Below, in pieces: positions 39,216 through 47,823 of a stretch of DNA of 64,000 nt. Within the stretch, counting starts at the first letter, position 1. The number at the start of each line of letters is the position of its first letter. This stretch comes from Nocardiopsis quinghaiensis (GTDB taxonomy: Bacteria > Actinomycetota > Actinomycetes > Streptosporangiales > Streptosporangiaceae): positions 248,001-312,000 of the forward strand of contig NZ_VWVU01000005.1 of the NCBI RefSeq assembly GCF_008638365.1. The letters run 5' to 3'. Below the pieces are notes generated by a model. It was not told where the DNA came from and did no database searches. It saw nothing but the letters and a program-made list of their open reading frames with translations. The position numbers and the translations under genes were made by a program.

Positions 39216-40609
39216 TCCTCCTCCCCGCGAGCTGTGGGCGGAGCCAGCGCGCTGATGCTGGCCTCACCGGAGCGTTGTAGCTCCCCGCTTGCGTCGAACA
39301 TCTCCTCGGTGAACCAGATGCGGCAGTGATCGGAGGCGTCGGCGATGGCTCCGGTGAGCAGGGACCGGGTCAGGGGAAAGGGCAGGGAGGGAAAACCGTC
39401 GACGGGAAGGCGGATGCTGTCCCCCCACAGGCGGCGCCCGAAGTCCTTGCCGGATATGCCCTGGTTGAAGAGGTCGTACTCGACGTCGTCCACGTGCTGA
39501 CGGAGCTCCTTGGCGAAGACCTCCATCTGGGCGTGGTTTCCGGGGGAGTCGTCCACCTCCGCGGAGACTGTGTCCTGCCACTCCTTCATGTCTTCCTTGG
39601 CACGCTGGATGGCGTTGGCACCGCAGCCGCCCGCGTCCATCTTGACCGACACCGTGTGCCGGTGAGGTCTGTGTGGAACCAGGAAACGGCGAGGGTGTGT
39701 CACAGCCTGGTCGATCTGCTCACGTGCCTGCTCGGTGGTGATCCTGCGACGGAGCAGATCATAGGGGAGTCCGTCGCGCTGTCGGCTGTTGGAGAGATGG
39801 ACGAGTTCGCTGAGTTCTCCCCATTCGAGGGGAACGGAGGCGGTCATGCTCTGTTCGACGAATCCCCTCAGGGCCCACCAGACCGGCTCTGACAACTCCT
39901 CGGGGTACTTCAGGGCCTTCAGGATTGGTTTGACGGAGGAGAGAGGGGCCGAGAAATCGATGTCCCGACGTCCGGGGATGTTGGTGTCCAGACGGAGCTT
40001 GTCGAGGAAGGGGCTGACGGAGGAGAGGAGCGCACCGGTGGGGACGCAGTCCTGCGCTCTGGCCCCGCGCCCCTGGGCCTCCTCTCCGGTGAGCCCGGCT
40101 CGCTCACCGCTGATGAGAAGATGCTGGGCGAACTTGTGCACCACGGTCGTGTACTGCTGTGTGGTCACTGGAGACCGGGGGCTGCCGGAGGCGACGTCAC
40201 TGACCAGGCACAGGTCCCCCAGGGAACCGGTCTTGGCCCTGAGGAGCGCGTTGTTGGTCGACAGCCGCCAGAAGCTGGCACCGGGCAGTCTGCGGTGGTT
40301 GCGGTACAGATGGGCCACTCCGCCCCGTTCCATGAGGTCGGTCCACTCCCATGGCCCCTGGTCCAGGTCCCGCTCCTTGGCCGAGACCAGCATGGTCTCG
40401 TCTCCGTCGATGAGGACCCAGTCCTCCCAGTACTCGCTGATCAGCGCGCGGTGCGGAGGTTGACGTCCCGCTTCGCGGTCACGAATATCGCGGGCGAGGA
40501 GAATTAGCAGGTCGCGCGTGGCGATACTGCACTGCCATGCGAATTTGTTCAAGCTGCGGGAACCCGCGTCATCGGGGGGTTGTGCTTCTGCGAGGTCGAG
40601 CTCGTCCAA
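39212..40609 (-). CDS. Candidate nuclease effector of ABC-3C (LmuA/DdmA-like)
   Basis: 465-aa protein. The N-terminal ~110 residues fit a DUF4297-like PD-(D/E)xK layout: AWQCSIATRDLLIL helix, then SEYWEDWVLIDGDE (Glu59, Asp63) and SAKER with Lys78. Later regions are not recognised. Gene order nuclease, small middle component, SMC-like ATPase is that of Lamassu and Vibrio DdmABC, which eliminate phage or plasmids. Start is TTG 40609 because no in-frame ATG or GTG lies nearby; a downstream start cannot be excluded. Alternative: a non-nuclease ABC-3C effector. Confidence 0.6.
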   Translation of the reverse strand: MDELDLAEAQPPDDAGSRSLNKFAWQCSIATRDLLILLARDIRDREAGRQPPHRALISEYWEDWVLIDGDETMLVSAKERDLDQGPWEWTDLMERGGVAHLYRNHRRLPGASFWRLSTNNALLRAKTGSLGDLCLVSDVASGSPRSPVTTQQYTTVVHKFAQHLLISGERAGLTGEEAQGRGARAQDCVPTGALLSSVSPFLDKLRLDTNIPGRRDIDFSAPLSSVKPILKALKYPEELSEPVWWALRGFVEQSMTASVPLEWGELSELVHLSNSRQRDGLPYDLLRRRITTEQAREQIDQAVTHPRRFLVPHRPHRHTVSVKMDAGGCGANAIQRAKEDMKEWQDTVSAEVDDSPGNHAQMEVFAKELRQHVDDVEYDLFNQGISGKDFGRRLWGDSIRLPVDGFPSLPFPLTRSLLTGAIADASDHCRIWFTEEMFDASGELQRSGEASISALAPPTARGEEE

Positions 40610-40966
40610 ACGGTGCCATCCGTTCTTTTATGTCTCTTTCACCCCCACTTCTACCATCGGAGAGTTGGTAGGACGTACCAGAAGGACCCCCGTGCTCGTT
40701 GGAGACGGGTTTCTCCCTATGAGAAATACGTAGTAGGCCCCTGGAAACCGAACTCCCGTTCCCTTTTAGTCGAAATCCTGGACGAACGTCCTCTGGTTCA
40801 GCGGTCCGGGTCGTGTGGACGCCTGGGCGCTGGCTCAGGACGTCCGGCCCTCGTCCGGGCCGCCCAGGAGGATGATCTCGTGGGCGCTCAGGTCGCCCAT
40901 GGTCTGTTGGTGGCGCGACCGTTGTTCGTCCATCAGCTCACGGATGTGCTGCGCGAACCCCACGAG
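40610..40966. other. Intergenic, promoter region of ABC-3C operon
   Basis: About 360 bases of lower-GC DNA. It must hold the promoter for the leftward ABC-3C operon, and it follows the stop of the EF-G-like gene on the same strand. A small TTCTC/GAGAA hairpin is near 40710-40725; nothing else recognised. Confidence 0.4.
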
Positions 40967-41458
40967 TCAGGCAGGCGAGGACCCGTCGGGTGACGTCAGA
41001 GTCCTGGGCATCGGCGGGACGGGCCGGTCCCGCCGCGCCCCACGACCGACCGGTCGGGGCTCGCGTTCCTCGGCGACGCAGCTCAGGATCTCCCTCACGG
41101 CGAGCCGTTCCGCTACCCGGAAGCCGTGGACGCCGGAGTCGACCTCGTGCCAGGCGGCGTCGCGTAGGACCACACGGGCGGCGAAGGCCGGTTGGCCGTC
41201 GTCCGCCTCCTGCCACGTCTCGCGCACCGACTCCGCGAACTCATCGACGAACTCCTGTGGGAGCGGTTCCTCGGGATACCGGCATGTCTCGGGAAGGTCG
41301 TCGACGAACGCGAAGCTTTCGGCCGTGCCCTCCGGCAGGGGCTCGGCGTCGACCCACACCATGGCGAAGTGGCCCGAGCAGGAGGTCTGGATGACCTGGC
41401 GGACGAACACACCAGTGACCGGGCGGGGCAGTGCGGGCGGACGGGGGCGGTCGCTCAC
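40967..41458 (-). CDS. Stand-alone elongation factor G domain IV-like protein
   Basis: 163-aa protein that aligns by motif with domain IV of EF-G only: FVRQ and GHFAMVWVDAEPLPEG near the start (EF-G: GHVKIKVEPLP), a FVDEFAESVRETW helix, then VVLRDAAWHEVDSGVHGFRVAERLA near 98-118, matching V-LYDGSYHEVDS-FKIA in EF-G. There is no GTPase domain. The role of orphan domain IV proteins is unknown; mimicry of tRNA or binding to the ribosomal A site is plausible. Start GTG 41458 has AAGGAGG 6 bases upstream, and it follows the Cys-rich gene by 13 bases, likely one operon. Confidence 0.75.
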   Translation of the reverse strand: MSDRPRPPALPRPVTGVFVRQVIQTSCSGHFAMVWVDAEPLPEGTAESFAFVDDLPETCRYPEEPLPQEFVDEFAESVRETWQEADDGQPAFAARVVLRDAAWHEVDSGVHGFRVAERLAVREILSCVAEEREPRPVGRGARRDRPVPPMPRTLTSPDGSSPA

Positions 41459-41471
41459 CGGGGCCTCCTTC

Positions 41472-41807
41472 TCAGATGTCGCAGCTCTGGCAGCGGCGTG
41501 TGGCGATCTGTTCGGTGTTGCCGTGCGTGGCGCGGGCGGGGGAGCTCTCGTTGATACGGCGCCACAGCTGCGGATCGGGGTCGGCGATCCAGCCCCACAA
41601 CGGCGCCTGGATCTCGGAGTCGGATTGGTGCAGGCAGCCTGGGCGGTGGGCTACGCCCCGTGGTGAGACGAGGATGGTGCCGCCGGGGAAGTGCGCGTCC
41701 CCCAAGGTGGTGCCAGCCCTCTGCTCGTGCGTGCTCCGGTCCTCGCGCACGAGCGAGCATGCGCAGCCGCCGCCGACGGGGAGTTCGCAGAAATCACAGC
41801 GTTCCAT
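41472..41807 (-). CDS. Small Cys-rich (zinc-ribbon-like) protein
   Basis: 111-aa protein. Cys pairs at the start (CDFC, then CAC) and end (CQSC), plus a GCLH, suggest one or two zinc sites. No known family recognised. ATG 41807 was chosen because the Cys-rich part begins there; the frame is open further upstream without a plausible start. It is first of a probable two-gene operon with the EF-G domain IV-like gene and diverges from the cysteine synthase-family gene. Confidence 0.6.
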   Translation of the reverse strand: MERCDFCELPVGGGCACSLVREDRSTHEQRAGTTLGDAHFPGGTILVSPRGVAHRPGCLHQSDSEIQAPLWGWIADPDPQLWRRINESSPARATHGNTEQIATRRCQSCDI

Positions 41808-42051
41808 GACCTCGATGATGCACGGTCCCTGTGACCAACGGACTCCGCGTCCGGTCTCCGCCGTACCTCCCGCTGGTGCCCCGCGTGGCCAGCAGGGCAA
41901 GAGTGGCTTTCCACAACATGCGAAGGGGAGGAACCGAAACCGTTCGCGTCGGCACGGACCAAGGCTCCGAAACAGGACGGAATCGGTAGCCTGACCAGCG
42001 ATTTCATCCGCTGGATGGTCCCTGGAACCCGTGCGGGGGTAGCCCCGGCTC

Positions 42052-43260
42052 ATGACCACGACACGCAGTGAACAGGACACGAGCACCGTCACGACACGGA
42101 TCGTCGACTACTACGACAGCCGCGAGCGGGCCTGGGTGAAGGAGGCGGTCCGGCTGCTGCACGCCGACGCCACACGCTCGGCGGACACGCACGTCTTCCA
42201 GTTCCCGCTCCCCGCGGAGTGGGGCATCGACCTCTACGTCAAGGACGAGTCCGTCCACCCCTCCGGCAGCCTGAAGCACCGCATGGCGCGCGCACTGTTC
42301 CTGCACGCACTGTGCACCGGGTGGATCGAACCCGACACGCACGTGTTCGAGGCCTCCAGCGGCTCCACGGCGGTCTCCGAGGCCTACTTCGCACATCTCC
42401 TGGGGCTGAAGTTCACGGCCGTGGTGCCCAAGAGCACCAGCCAGGAGAAGGTGGAGCTCATCAGGTCCTACGGGGGAGTGGTGGCCAACCCCGGAGAAGA
42501 CGGCGACATCGAGAAGGAGGCCGCTCGCCTGGCCAAGAAGGAGCCCAAGGGTCACTTCATGGACCAGTTCACCTACGCCGAGCGCGCCTACGACTACCGG
42601 GACGACCACAACGTGGCGGCGACGATCTTCCGGCAGATCGCCGAGGAGCGTCACCCCGACCCCAAGTGGATCGTGGTGGGAGCAGGTACTGGAGGCACGA
42701 GCGCGACCATCGGCCGGCACATCCGCTTCAGCCGCCGCGACACCCGGGTGTGCGTCGTCGACCCGCAGAACTCGGCGTTCTTCCCCAACTGGACGGCCAA
42801 CCAGGGCCACCCCAAGAGCCAGTGGCCGGAGGACCCCTCGACCTGGACCAAGGGGAAGCCCTCCCACATCGAGGGTATCGGGCGTCCCACGGTCGAGCCC
42901 TCGTTCCTGCCCGCCGTCGTCGACCGGATGATCTCGGTGCCCGACGCCGCCTCGATCGCGGCCATGCGCCTGCTCCTGTCCCGGCTGCGCCACCGCGCGG
43001 GCCCCTCCACGGGAACCAACCTGTGGGGAGCGATGCGGATCGTCGCCGAGATGCTCTCCGACGGGGAGCGGGGCAGCGTCGTCATGCTCATGTGCGACCA
43101 GGGCGAGCGGTACATGCACAACTACTACGACGACACGTGGGTCGAGCAGACGCTCAAGCTGGATCTCGCGCCCTACACCAAGGCGCTGGAGGACTTCCTC
43201 TCGACCGGCCGCTGGAACGAGCCTTCGGCCGCCGCCGTCCCCGCGGCCAGGGGCACCTGA
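42052..43260 (+). CDS. PLP-dependent cysteine synthase-family enzyme (Cds1-like)
   Basis: 402-aa fold-type II PLP enzyme. The PLP lysine lies in HPSGSLKHRMA (about residues 71-81), the Asn/Ser pocket in EASSGSTAVSEAYFA and the phosphate loop in GAGTGGTSA near 208. Sequence pieces resemble the mycobacterial cysteine desulfhydrase Cds1 more than CysK, suggesting it releases sulfide, pyruvate and ammonia from cysteine. Convergent to the SWIM gene with a shared hairpin (43283-43310). Confidence 0.82.
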   Translation: MTTTRSEQDTSTVTTRIVDYYDSRERAWVKEAVRLLHADATRSADTHVFQFPLPAEWGIDLYVKDESVHPSGSLKHRMARALFLHALCTGWIEPDTHVFEASSGSTAVSEAYFAHLLGLKFTAVVPKSTSQEKVELIRSYGGVVANPGEDGDIEKEAARLAKKEPKGHFMDQFTYAERAYDYRDDHNVAATIFRQIAEERHPDPKWIVVGAGTGGTSATIGRHIRFSRRDTRVCVVDPQNSAFFPNWTANQGHPKSQWPEDPSTWTKGKPSHIEGIGRPTVEPSFLPAVVDRMISVPDAASIAAMRLLLSRLRHRAGPSTGTNLWGAMRIVAEMLSDGERGSVVMLMCDQGERYMHNYYDDTWVEQTLKLDLAPYTKALEDFLSTGRWNEPSAAAVPAARGT

Positions 43261-43282
43261 GGACGAGTCCGTGCCAGGGGCG

Positions 43283-43310
43283 GAGGGACGCCGTGTTCCC
43301 GGCGTCCCTC
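43283..43310. terminator. 11-bp bidirectional hairpin
   Basis: GAGGGACGCCG pairs exactly with CGGCGTCCCTC over a 6-base loop, between convergent genes ending at 43260 and 43341. Confidence 0.75.
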
Positions 43311-43340
43311 TGACGGTTTGCCTGCGGCACCGGCGGTCTC

Positions 43341-44009
43341 CTACCCGTGCAGGCGCTCCAGCGCAGACAGGACCACGCCGTCGGGGTCCTCCACCATCTC
43401 ATCCGCCTCGGCGGTGAAGGCGAGCACGGCGTCGAGGAACTTCCCGGCGGCCTCGGCCTGGCCGGAGCGCTCCAGCTCCTGTACCGCATCAGCGGCGCTG
43501 TGCATCGCCCGGGCGTACTCGTCCGCCTGCTCGTAGGGCACCGGTTCGGTGATGTGTAGCGCGCCCTCGAACAGGGTTCGCAGCGCCTCCGGGACTCGGG
43601 TGGCCACCGCCGCGCGTGCCTCCAGGGCCAGAGTGAGCGCGGGGGAGCGGTCGGCCTCCTCCAGTAGCAGACCCACCAGCCGTTCGCGGTCGAGGGTGTA
43701 CAGGTAGGAGGCGATGTCGGGCACCGGTGGCGCGGCACTGCCGTGCTTACGTTCGTACAGGTGCGCCAGGCCCACCGCGACCACGTGCTTGCAGCAGTTC
43801 CCCTCCTCGGCCCAGGGGCAGTCGCAGTGCCAGGAGAAGGCGCCCTCGGCGGTGAGACGCACCCGGTAGCGGCGCTGTCCGCCGACGGCGGTGTGCACGG
43901 CTTTCCCGCTCTTCCGCAGTCCCGACACCCGTCCGAGGTAGTCCAGGCCGCGGTCGAAGGACTTCCGGTCGGCCAGATCCAACAGGTGCTCGCGTGAGAG
44001 TCCAGGCAT
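43341..44009 (-). CDS. SWIM zinc finger protein
   Basis: 222-aa protein with a SWIM zinc finger CDCPWAEEGNCCKHVVAV (CxCxnCxH) near residues 61-78, in the N-terminal third, and a C-terminal helical region rich in Ala and Glu. SWIM fingers bind DNA or proteins; the role here is unknown. ATG 44009 starts a run matching common actinobacterial SWIM proteins (MPGLSREHLLDLADRKSFDRG). Could follow the NB-ARC gene to its right, 59 bases away, as a fourth cassette gene, but copy 1 has no equivalent. Confidence 0.85.
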   Translation of the reverse strand: MPGLSREHLLDLADRKSFDRGLDYLGRVSGLRKSGKAVHTAVGGQRRYRVRLTAEGAFSWHCDCPWAEEGNCCKHVVAVGLAHLYERKHGSAAPPVPDIASYLYTLDRERLVGLLLEEADRSPALTLALEARAAVATRVPEALRTLFEGALHITEPVPYEQADEYARAMHSAADAVQELERSGQAEAAGKFLDAVLAFTAEADEMVEDPDGVVLSALERLHG

Positions 44010-44068
44010 GGGCCCAGTCAAGCAGAGCAGTGCGGAAGGCGGGGCCCGAACGCGAGCTCCCCGCCCGC

Positions 44069-46510
44069 TCATGTCCCAGGATCCCGGACGAGGGCGCCGA
44101 CCTCCTCCCGCAGGGCCACCGCGGCCGGGTCGTCGAACTCCTCCAGCAGCTCCAGGGCCTCGGTCCGGTGCTCCCGGGCCCGTTCGTCCTCGCCCAGGGA
44201 GCCCCGGACGGCGGCCTGGCGGTGCAGGCACACCGCCAGGCGCCAGCGGTCGCCGCACCCGCGGTACCCGGCCGCGGCCTGCTGGAGGAAGCGCGCCGAC
44301 TCCTCCCGCAGGTCCAGGGACCGGTACACCTCGCCCACGCCCTCGAAGGACTCGGCCTCGCGGCGCCGGTCGGCGACCCGGCGGTGCAGGGCCGCGGCGT
44401 GGTGGTAGGAGGCCAGGGCCTCGTCGTGGTCGCCGAGTCCGGCCTGGACGTGGCCCAGCTGCAGCAGGGCGTAGGCCTCCTGGACGAGGTTGCCCGGATC
44501 CCTGGCCACCTCCAGCGACTCCCGGATACTGCCCAGGGCCCGCTCCCGCTCGCCCAGCTCCCGCCAGGCCATGCCCAGGCAGGCCAGGGTGGCGAACTCG
44601 GTGATCCGGTCGTCGGTCTCCCGGTGGATCGCCACCGCCCACTCGCACAGGGCTACCGCCTCGCGGGGGTCGCCCAGGCGCAGCGTCACCGCGGCCAGGT
44701 TGCCGAGGGCGATGCCCTCCCACCGGCGCTCGCCGAGTCCCCGGGCCAGACGCAGGCACTCCTCGAAGAGCTCCCGCGCCCGGTCCAGACGGTGGGCGCG
44801 CAGGTGCACCAGTCCCAGGGCGTTCAGGGACATCGCCACGCCGAAGGTGTCGTCCAGCTCCCGGCGCAGGGCCAGGGCCCGCTCGTGGTGGTCGAGCCCC
44901 TCTTCGGCCCGGTTGGCCTGCAGGTGGGCCATCCCCAGGCTCTCCAGCAGCTCCGCCTCGGCCCCCGGGCGTGCCTCGCTCCGGGCCGCGGCGAGCCCGG
45001 TCCGCCCGGTGGTCTCCCATGTGGTCATCGGGGCGTGGAAGAGGTGGAAGTGGCGCAGCACGGAGGCCAGCCGCCAGGCGGTCCCGGCCATCCCGGCGGA
45101 GGCCGCGGACTCGACGCAGGCCATGAGGTTGGCGTGTTCACGCTCGAACCAGTGGAGCGCCTGGGCGCCGTCCCGGAAGCTCCGGGCCGCCGAGTCCGGA
45201 AGGTCCACCGGGTCCAGGTGGCGCAGGTGGGAGCCGAAGGCCCGGGCGGCCGCGTCGGCGGTGTGCAGGTACCACCGCAGCAGTCTGCCGAGGGCCTCCT
45301 CCCGCTCCCGCTCCGGCTCCTCCTGCCGCAACTGGGCCTGGGCGTAGGAGCGCAGCAGGTCGTGGAACCGGAACCGGTCGGAGCCGGTCTGCTCCACCAG
45401 GTGGGCCCCGACCAGCATGTCCAGGGTCTGGCGGGCCTCCCGTGCCGGGACGTCGGCCAGCAGCGCCGCCGCCGTCGCGTCGAAGTCCGCTCCCGGGTGC
45501 AGGCCCAGCAGCCGGAACAGGCGCGCCGCCCGGTGGTGGAGCACCCGGTAGGACCAGGCGAAGACCGAGCGGACCGCGTGGGCCTCCTCCTCGTCGTCGG
45601 TCGCGAGGGCGTCCCAGAGCCCGGACTCGTCGCGCAGGTCCTGGATGAGGTCGTGCAGGGGCATGTGCGGTCGGCTCGCCGCCCGTTCCGCGGCGATGCG
45701 CAGGGCCAGGGGCAGGCGCCCGCACAGCCGGGCGAGCTCGGTGACCTCGTGCGGGGTGTCGCCGCCGCGGTGGCCGCTGGTCGCGTGCGTGAGCAGGTCC
45801 ACGGCCTGCGCGGAGCTGAGGGTGCGCACCGTCAGGCGCTGGGCGCCCTGGCCAGCGACCAGGCCGGACAGGCGGTCCCGGCTGGTCACCAGCACCACCG
45901 AGTCCGAGGCTCCGGGCAGCAGGGGGCGCACCTGGGCGGCGGAGGCCGCGTTGTCGAGCATGACGAGCACCCTGCGCTCGGCGAGCAGCGACCGGTACAG
46001 GGCCGCCCTGCTGTCCGTGTCGGGTGGCACCGCGTCGGCGGGCACGCCGAGGGCGCGCAGGAAGCGGTCCAGGACCTGGTCGGAGGCGACCGGCGGTCCG
46101 GAACCGTATCCCCTCAGGTCCACGTGGAGCTGGCCGTCCGGGAAACGCGAGCGGACCCGGTGCGCCCAGTGCAGGGCCAGGGCGGTCTTGCCGACACCGG
46201 CGGTGCCGGTGATGAGATGGAGCGCGACCTCCCGGTCGCGGCCTCCGGACTCCTCACCGCGCAGCCGGGAGCTGAGTACCTCCAGTTCGCCCACGCGGTT
46301 GACGAAGCCGTGCACGTCGGCGGGCAGCTGGCGGGGCACCGGACCCGACGCGGACTCCGGCCCGTGGAAGTGCACCCCGCCGTGCACCTGTCCCGCCTGG
46401 ACGGCGCGGCCGGACACCTCGCTGATCCACGACGAACGGCCGTCCCGGACACCGGGCTCGGGCTCGGACCCGCGCGCGGGATCGGCCCCGGGGCCGTCGC
46501 GGTCAGGCAC
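44069..46510 (-). CDS. NB-ARC/TPR (AfsR-like STAND) ATPase, cassette copy 2
   Basis: 813-aa protein homologous over its whole length to the protein at 14326-16770: VHGGVHFHG near the start, VNRVGELEVLS, P-loop GTAGVGKT, LLAERRVLVMLDNAAS, FRLLGLHPG and about 300 residues of TPRs. GTG 46510 is chosen because it overlaps the DUF6879 stop by 8 bases exactly as in copy 1. GC content is visibly higher than in copy 1, so the two copies diverged before recent acquisition rather than by recent duplication. Confidence 0.85.
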   Translation of the reverse strand: MPDRDGPGADPARGSEPEPGVRDGRSSWISEVSGRAVQAGQVHGGVHFHGPESASGPVPRQLPADVHGFVNRVGELEVLSSRLRGEESGGRDREVALHLITGTAGVGKTALALHWAHRVRSRFPDGQLHVDLRGYGSGPPVASDQVLDRFLRALGVPADAVPPDTDSRAALYRSLLAERRVLVMLDNAASAAQVRPLLPGASDSVVLVTSRDRLSGLVAGQGAQRLTVRTLSSAQAVDLLTHATSGHRGGDTPHEVTELARLCGRLPLALRIAAERAASRPHMPLHDLIQDLRDESGLWDALATDDEEEAHAVRSVFAWSYRVLHHRAARLFRLLGLHPGADFDATAAALLADVPAREARQTLDMLVGAHLVEQTGSDRFRFHDLLRSYAQAQLRQEEPEREREEALGRLLRWYLHTADAAARAFGSHLRHLDPVDLPDSAARSFRDGAQALHWFEREHANLMACVESAASAGMAGTAWRLASVLRHFHLFHAPMTTWETTGRTGLAAARSEARPGAEAELLESLGMAHLQANRAEEGLDHHERALALRRELDDTFGVAMSLNALGLVHLRAHRLDRARELFEECLRLARGLGERRWEGIALGNLAAVTLRLGDPREAVALCEWAVAIHRETDDRITEFATLACLGMAWRELGERERALGSIRESLEVARDPGNLVQEAYALLQLGHVQAGLGDHDEALASYHHAAALHRRVADRRREAESFEGVGEVYRSLDLREESARFLQQAAAGYRGCGDRWRLAVCLHRQAAVRGSLGEDERAREHRTEALELLEEFDDPAAVALREEVGALVRDPGT

Positions 46511-47111
46511 GGGGCATCCCCGCTGGGGCGACCTCGCGGGGGAAGTAGGACTCCAGGGGTTCGGCGCCTCGGTACAGGGCGGCGATCTCCTCGCGGCAGC
46601 GCGCCGTGACCCCCGGGTCGGTGTGGCGCACGCTCCCGGCCAGGACACCGCGTTCGTCGTAGCGGATGCGGTAGGTGACCTCGTCTCCGAGGGTCAACAC
46701 CTCGGGGACCACCCCTCGTCCCTCCAGGTGCGCGACGGCCTCGGGGCCGACCACCCGGATGTGCTCGCCGCACTGGGCCCGGACGTGCAGGGAGTGCAGT
46801 TCCCAGTGCAGGTAGGGGGTCAGCGGCCATTCCACGACCCGCACCCTCAGCACACGGGTGCCCTCGCGCTCCAGGCCGGAGAACATCTCCACCAGCCCGG
46901 TCCGGTCCTCCTCCAGCATGCGGAGGGACTCGTGGACCTCGCCGGACCGATACCTCATCCAGCTCGGGTTCTCGGGCTCGTGGAAGTCCTGGAGCCGCTC
47001 CAGTTTCCAGGCGTCCGCTCCGCGCAGCGCCCCGAATCGGCGTGCGAAGTCCTCGTCGTAGGCGTCCAGGCCCAGGAGGTCGCCCCGGAGGTCGGTGAGG
47101 ACGTCAAGCAT
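46503..47111 (-). CDS. DUF6879 family protein, cassette copy 2
   Basis: 202 aa, the same length as its homologue at 16763-17371, with AWKLERLQDFHEPENPSW, FR/YRSGEVHESLRMLEEDR-type segment and ECGDEVTYRIRYD-type ending region (LGDEVTYRIRYDERGVL). It overlaps both neighbours by 8 bases. The conserved lengths and overlaps argue that the three products act together. Confidence 0.75.
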   Translation of the reverse strand: MLDVLTDLRGDLLGLDAYDEDFARRFGALRGADAWKLERLQDFHEPENPSWMRYRSGEVHESLRMLEEDRTGLVEMFSGLEREGTRVLRVRVVEWPLTPYLHWELHSLHVRAQCGEHIRVVGPEAVAHLEGRGVVPEVLTLGDEVTYRIRYDERGVLAGSVRHTDPGVTARCREEIAALYRGAEPLESYFPREVAPAGMPRA

Positions 47112-47373
47112 CCGGGATGTCCGCCTTCGCCGCGACGAGTACGTTGCGCGGGATGACGACGAGTCGCTCGTCGTCGTCGATGGCGGCCTCCGGGGGAAGC
47201 AGGTCGGCGTAGTGGGCGGTCAGGTCGCGGCCGATGACGGCGATGTCGCCGTTCTCCAGCTCCCAGATGTCGGGGCAGCCCTGGACGTTGTTCGTGTTGC
47301 CGAGCGCCTGGGGTGACCGACCCAGGCGTCGGGTCATCCGTGCGTCGGGGTCTGCCTCCCACGGGCGTGCCAT
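47104..47373 (-). CDS. Conserved 89-aa protein, first gene of cassette copy 2
   Basis: 89 aa, about three quarters identical by eye to the protein at 17364-17633. MARPWEADP start, CPDIWELENGDIAVIGRDL core and IPRNVLVAAKADIPDA end are conserved. This is the strongest sequence match between the two cassettes, suggesting its surface is under more constraint than that of the NB-ARC protein. Confidence 0.78.
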   Translation of the reverse strand: MARPWEADPDARMTRRLGRSPQALGNTNNVQGCPDIWELENGDIAVIGRDLTAHYADLLPPEAAIDDDERLVVIPRNVLVAAKADIPDA

Positions 47374-47823
47374 TGCTTTCCTTTCCGTGCACACCGAATC
47401 GGGGGAAGGTGTGCTGAAGATAAAATAACATGGCGCTGAATAGCGTCCGGTAACTATTCTGTGTCTGTTGGAGGTGATTGTGTGTACTATGCGAGGTGTG
47501 CTCGTGGAGTCCACGCTTTCACGTGAAACGCTTAGTCGGTGCTGTTGTTCATGGTCTGACCTGGTGTGACGCGATGGCATGGGGTTGTCATGAATGATGC
47601 GCATGTAATATGCGGGATAATGTCATCATGCACGTGAATGTGCACAGGACTATGCACATGAATCGGCGGTGCTGATCTGTGGAATCGGCCCTACCGCATC
47701 ACGTGGTCCATGCCTTTTTCCGGAGTGCGGGCATCGAATCCCCGGCGCGTGAAGGAAGCCGTCCCGCTTTCTCCGGCAGCCCGCCGCCGCCGTACTGTCT
47801 TCGACGCTCCCTACGATGCCGCC
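47374..47823. other. AT-richer divergent intergenic region with short repeats
   Basis: 450 bases between cassette copy 2 and the SUKH gene. The stretch 47420-47660 is clearly AT-richer than anything around it. It must hold both divergent promoters. GGATAAT near 47615 is a possible -10 for the SUKH gene. Direct repeats at 47628-47663 are listed separately. Confidence 0.5.
47628..47663 (+). repeat. Direct repeat ATGCAC(G/A)TGAAT x2, possible operator
   Basis: ATGCACGTGAAT (47628-47639) and ATGCACATGAAT (47652-47663) are spaced 24 bases start to start, just over two helical turns, and GTGCAC lies between them. This fits a binding site for a dimeric regulator. Confidence 0.5.

Noticed and set aside
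43994..46609. 871-codon plus-strand open frame
   Set aside because: Antisense to NB-ARC copy 2, which aligns with copy 1 throughout.
47720..47760. tRNA-like TCGAATCC sequence
   Set aside because: Lacks a matching acceptor stem and anticodon arm; no tRNA can be folded around it.
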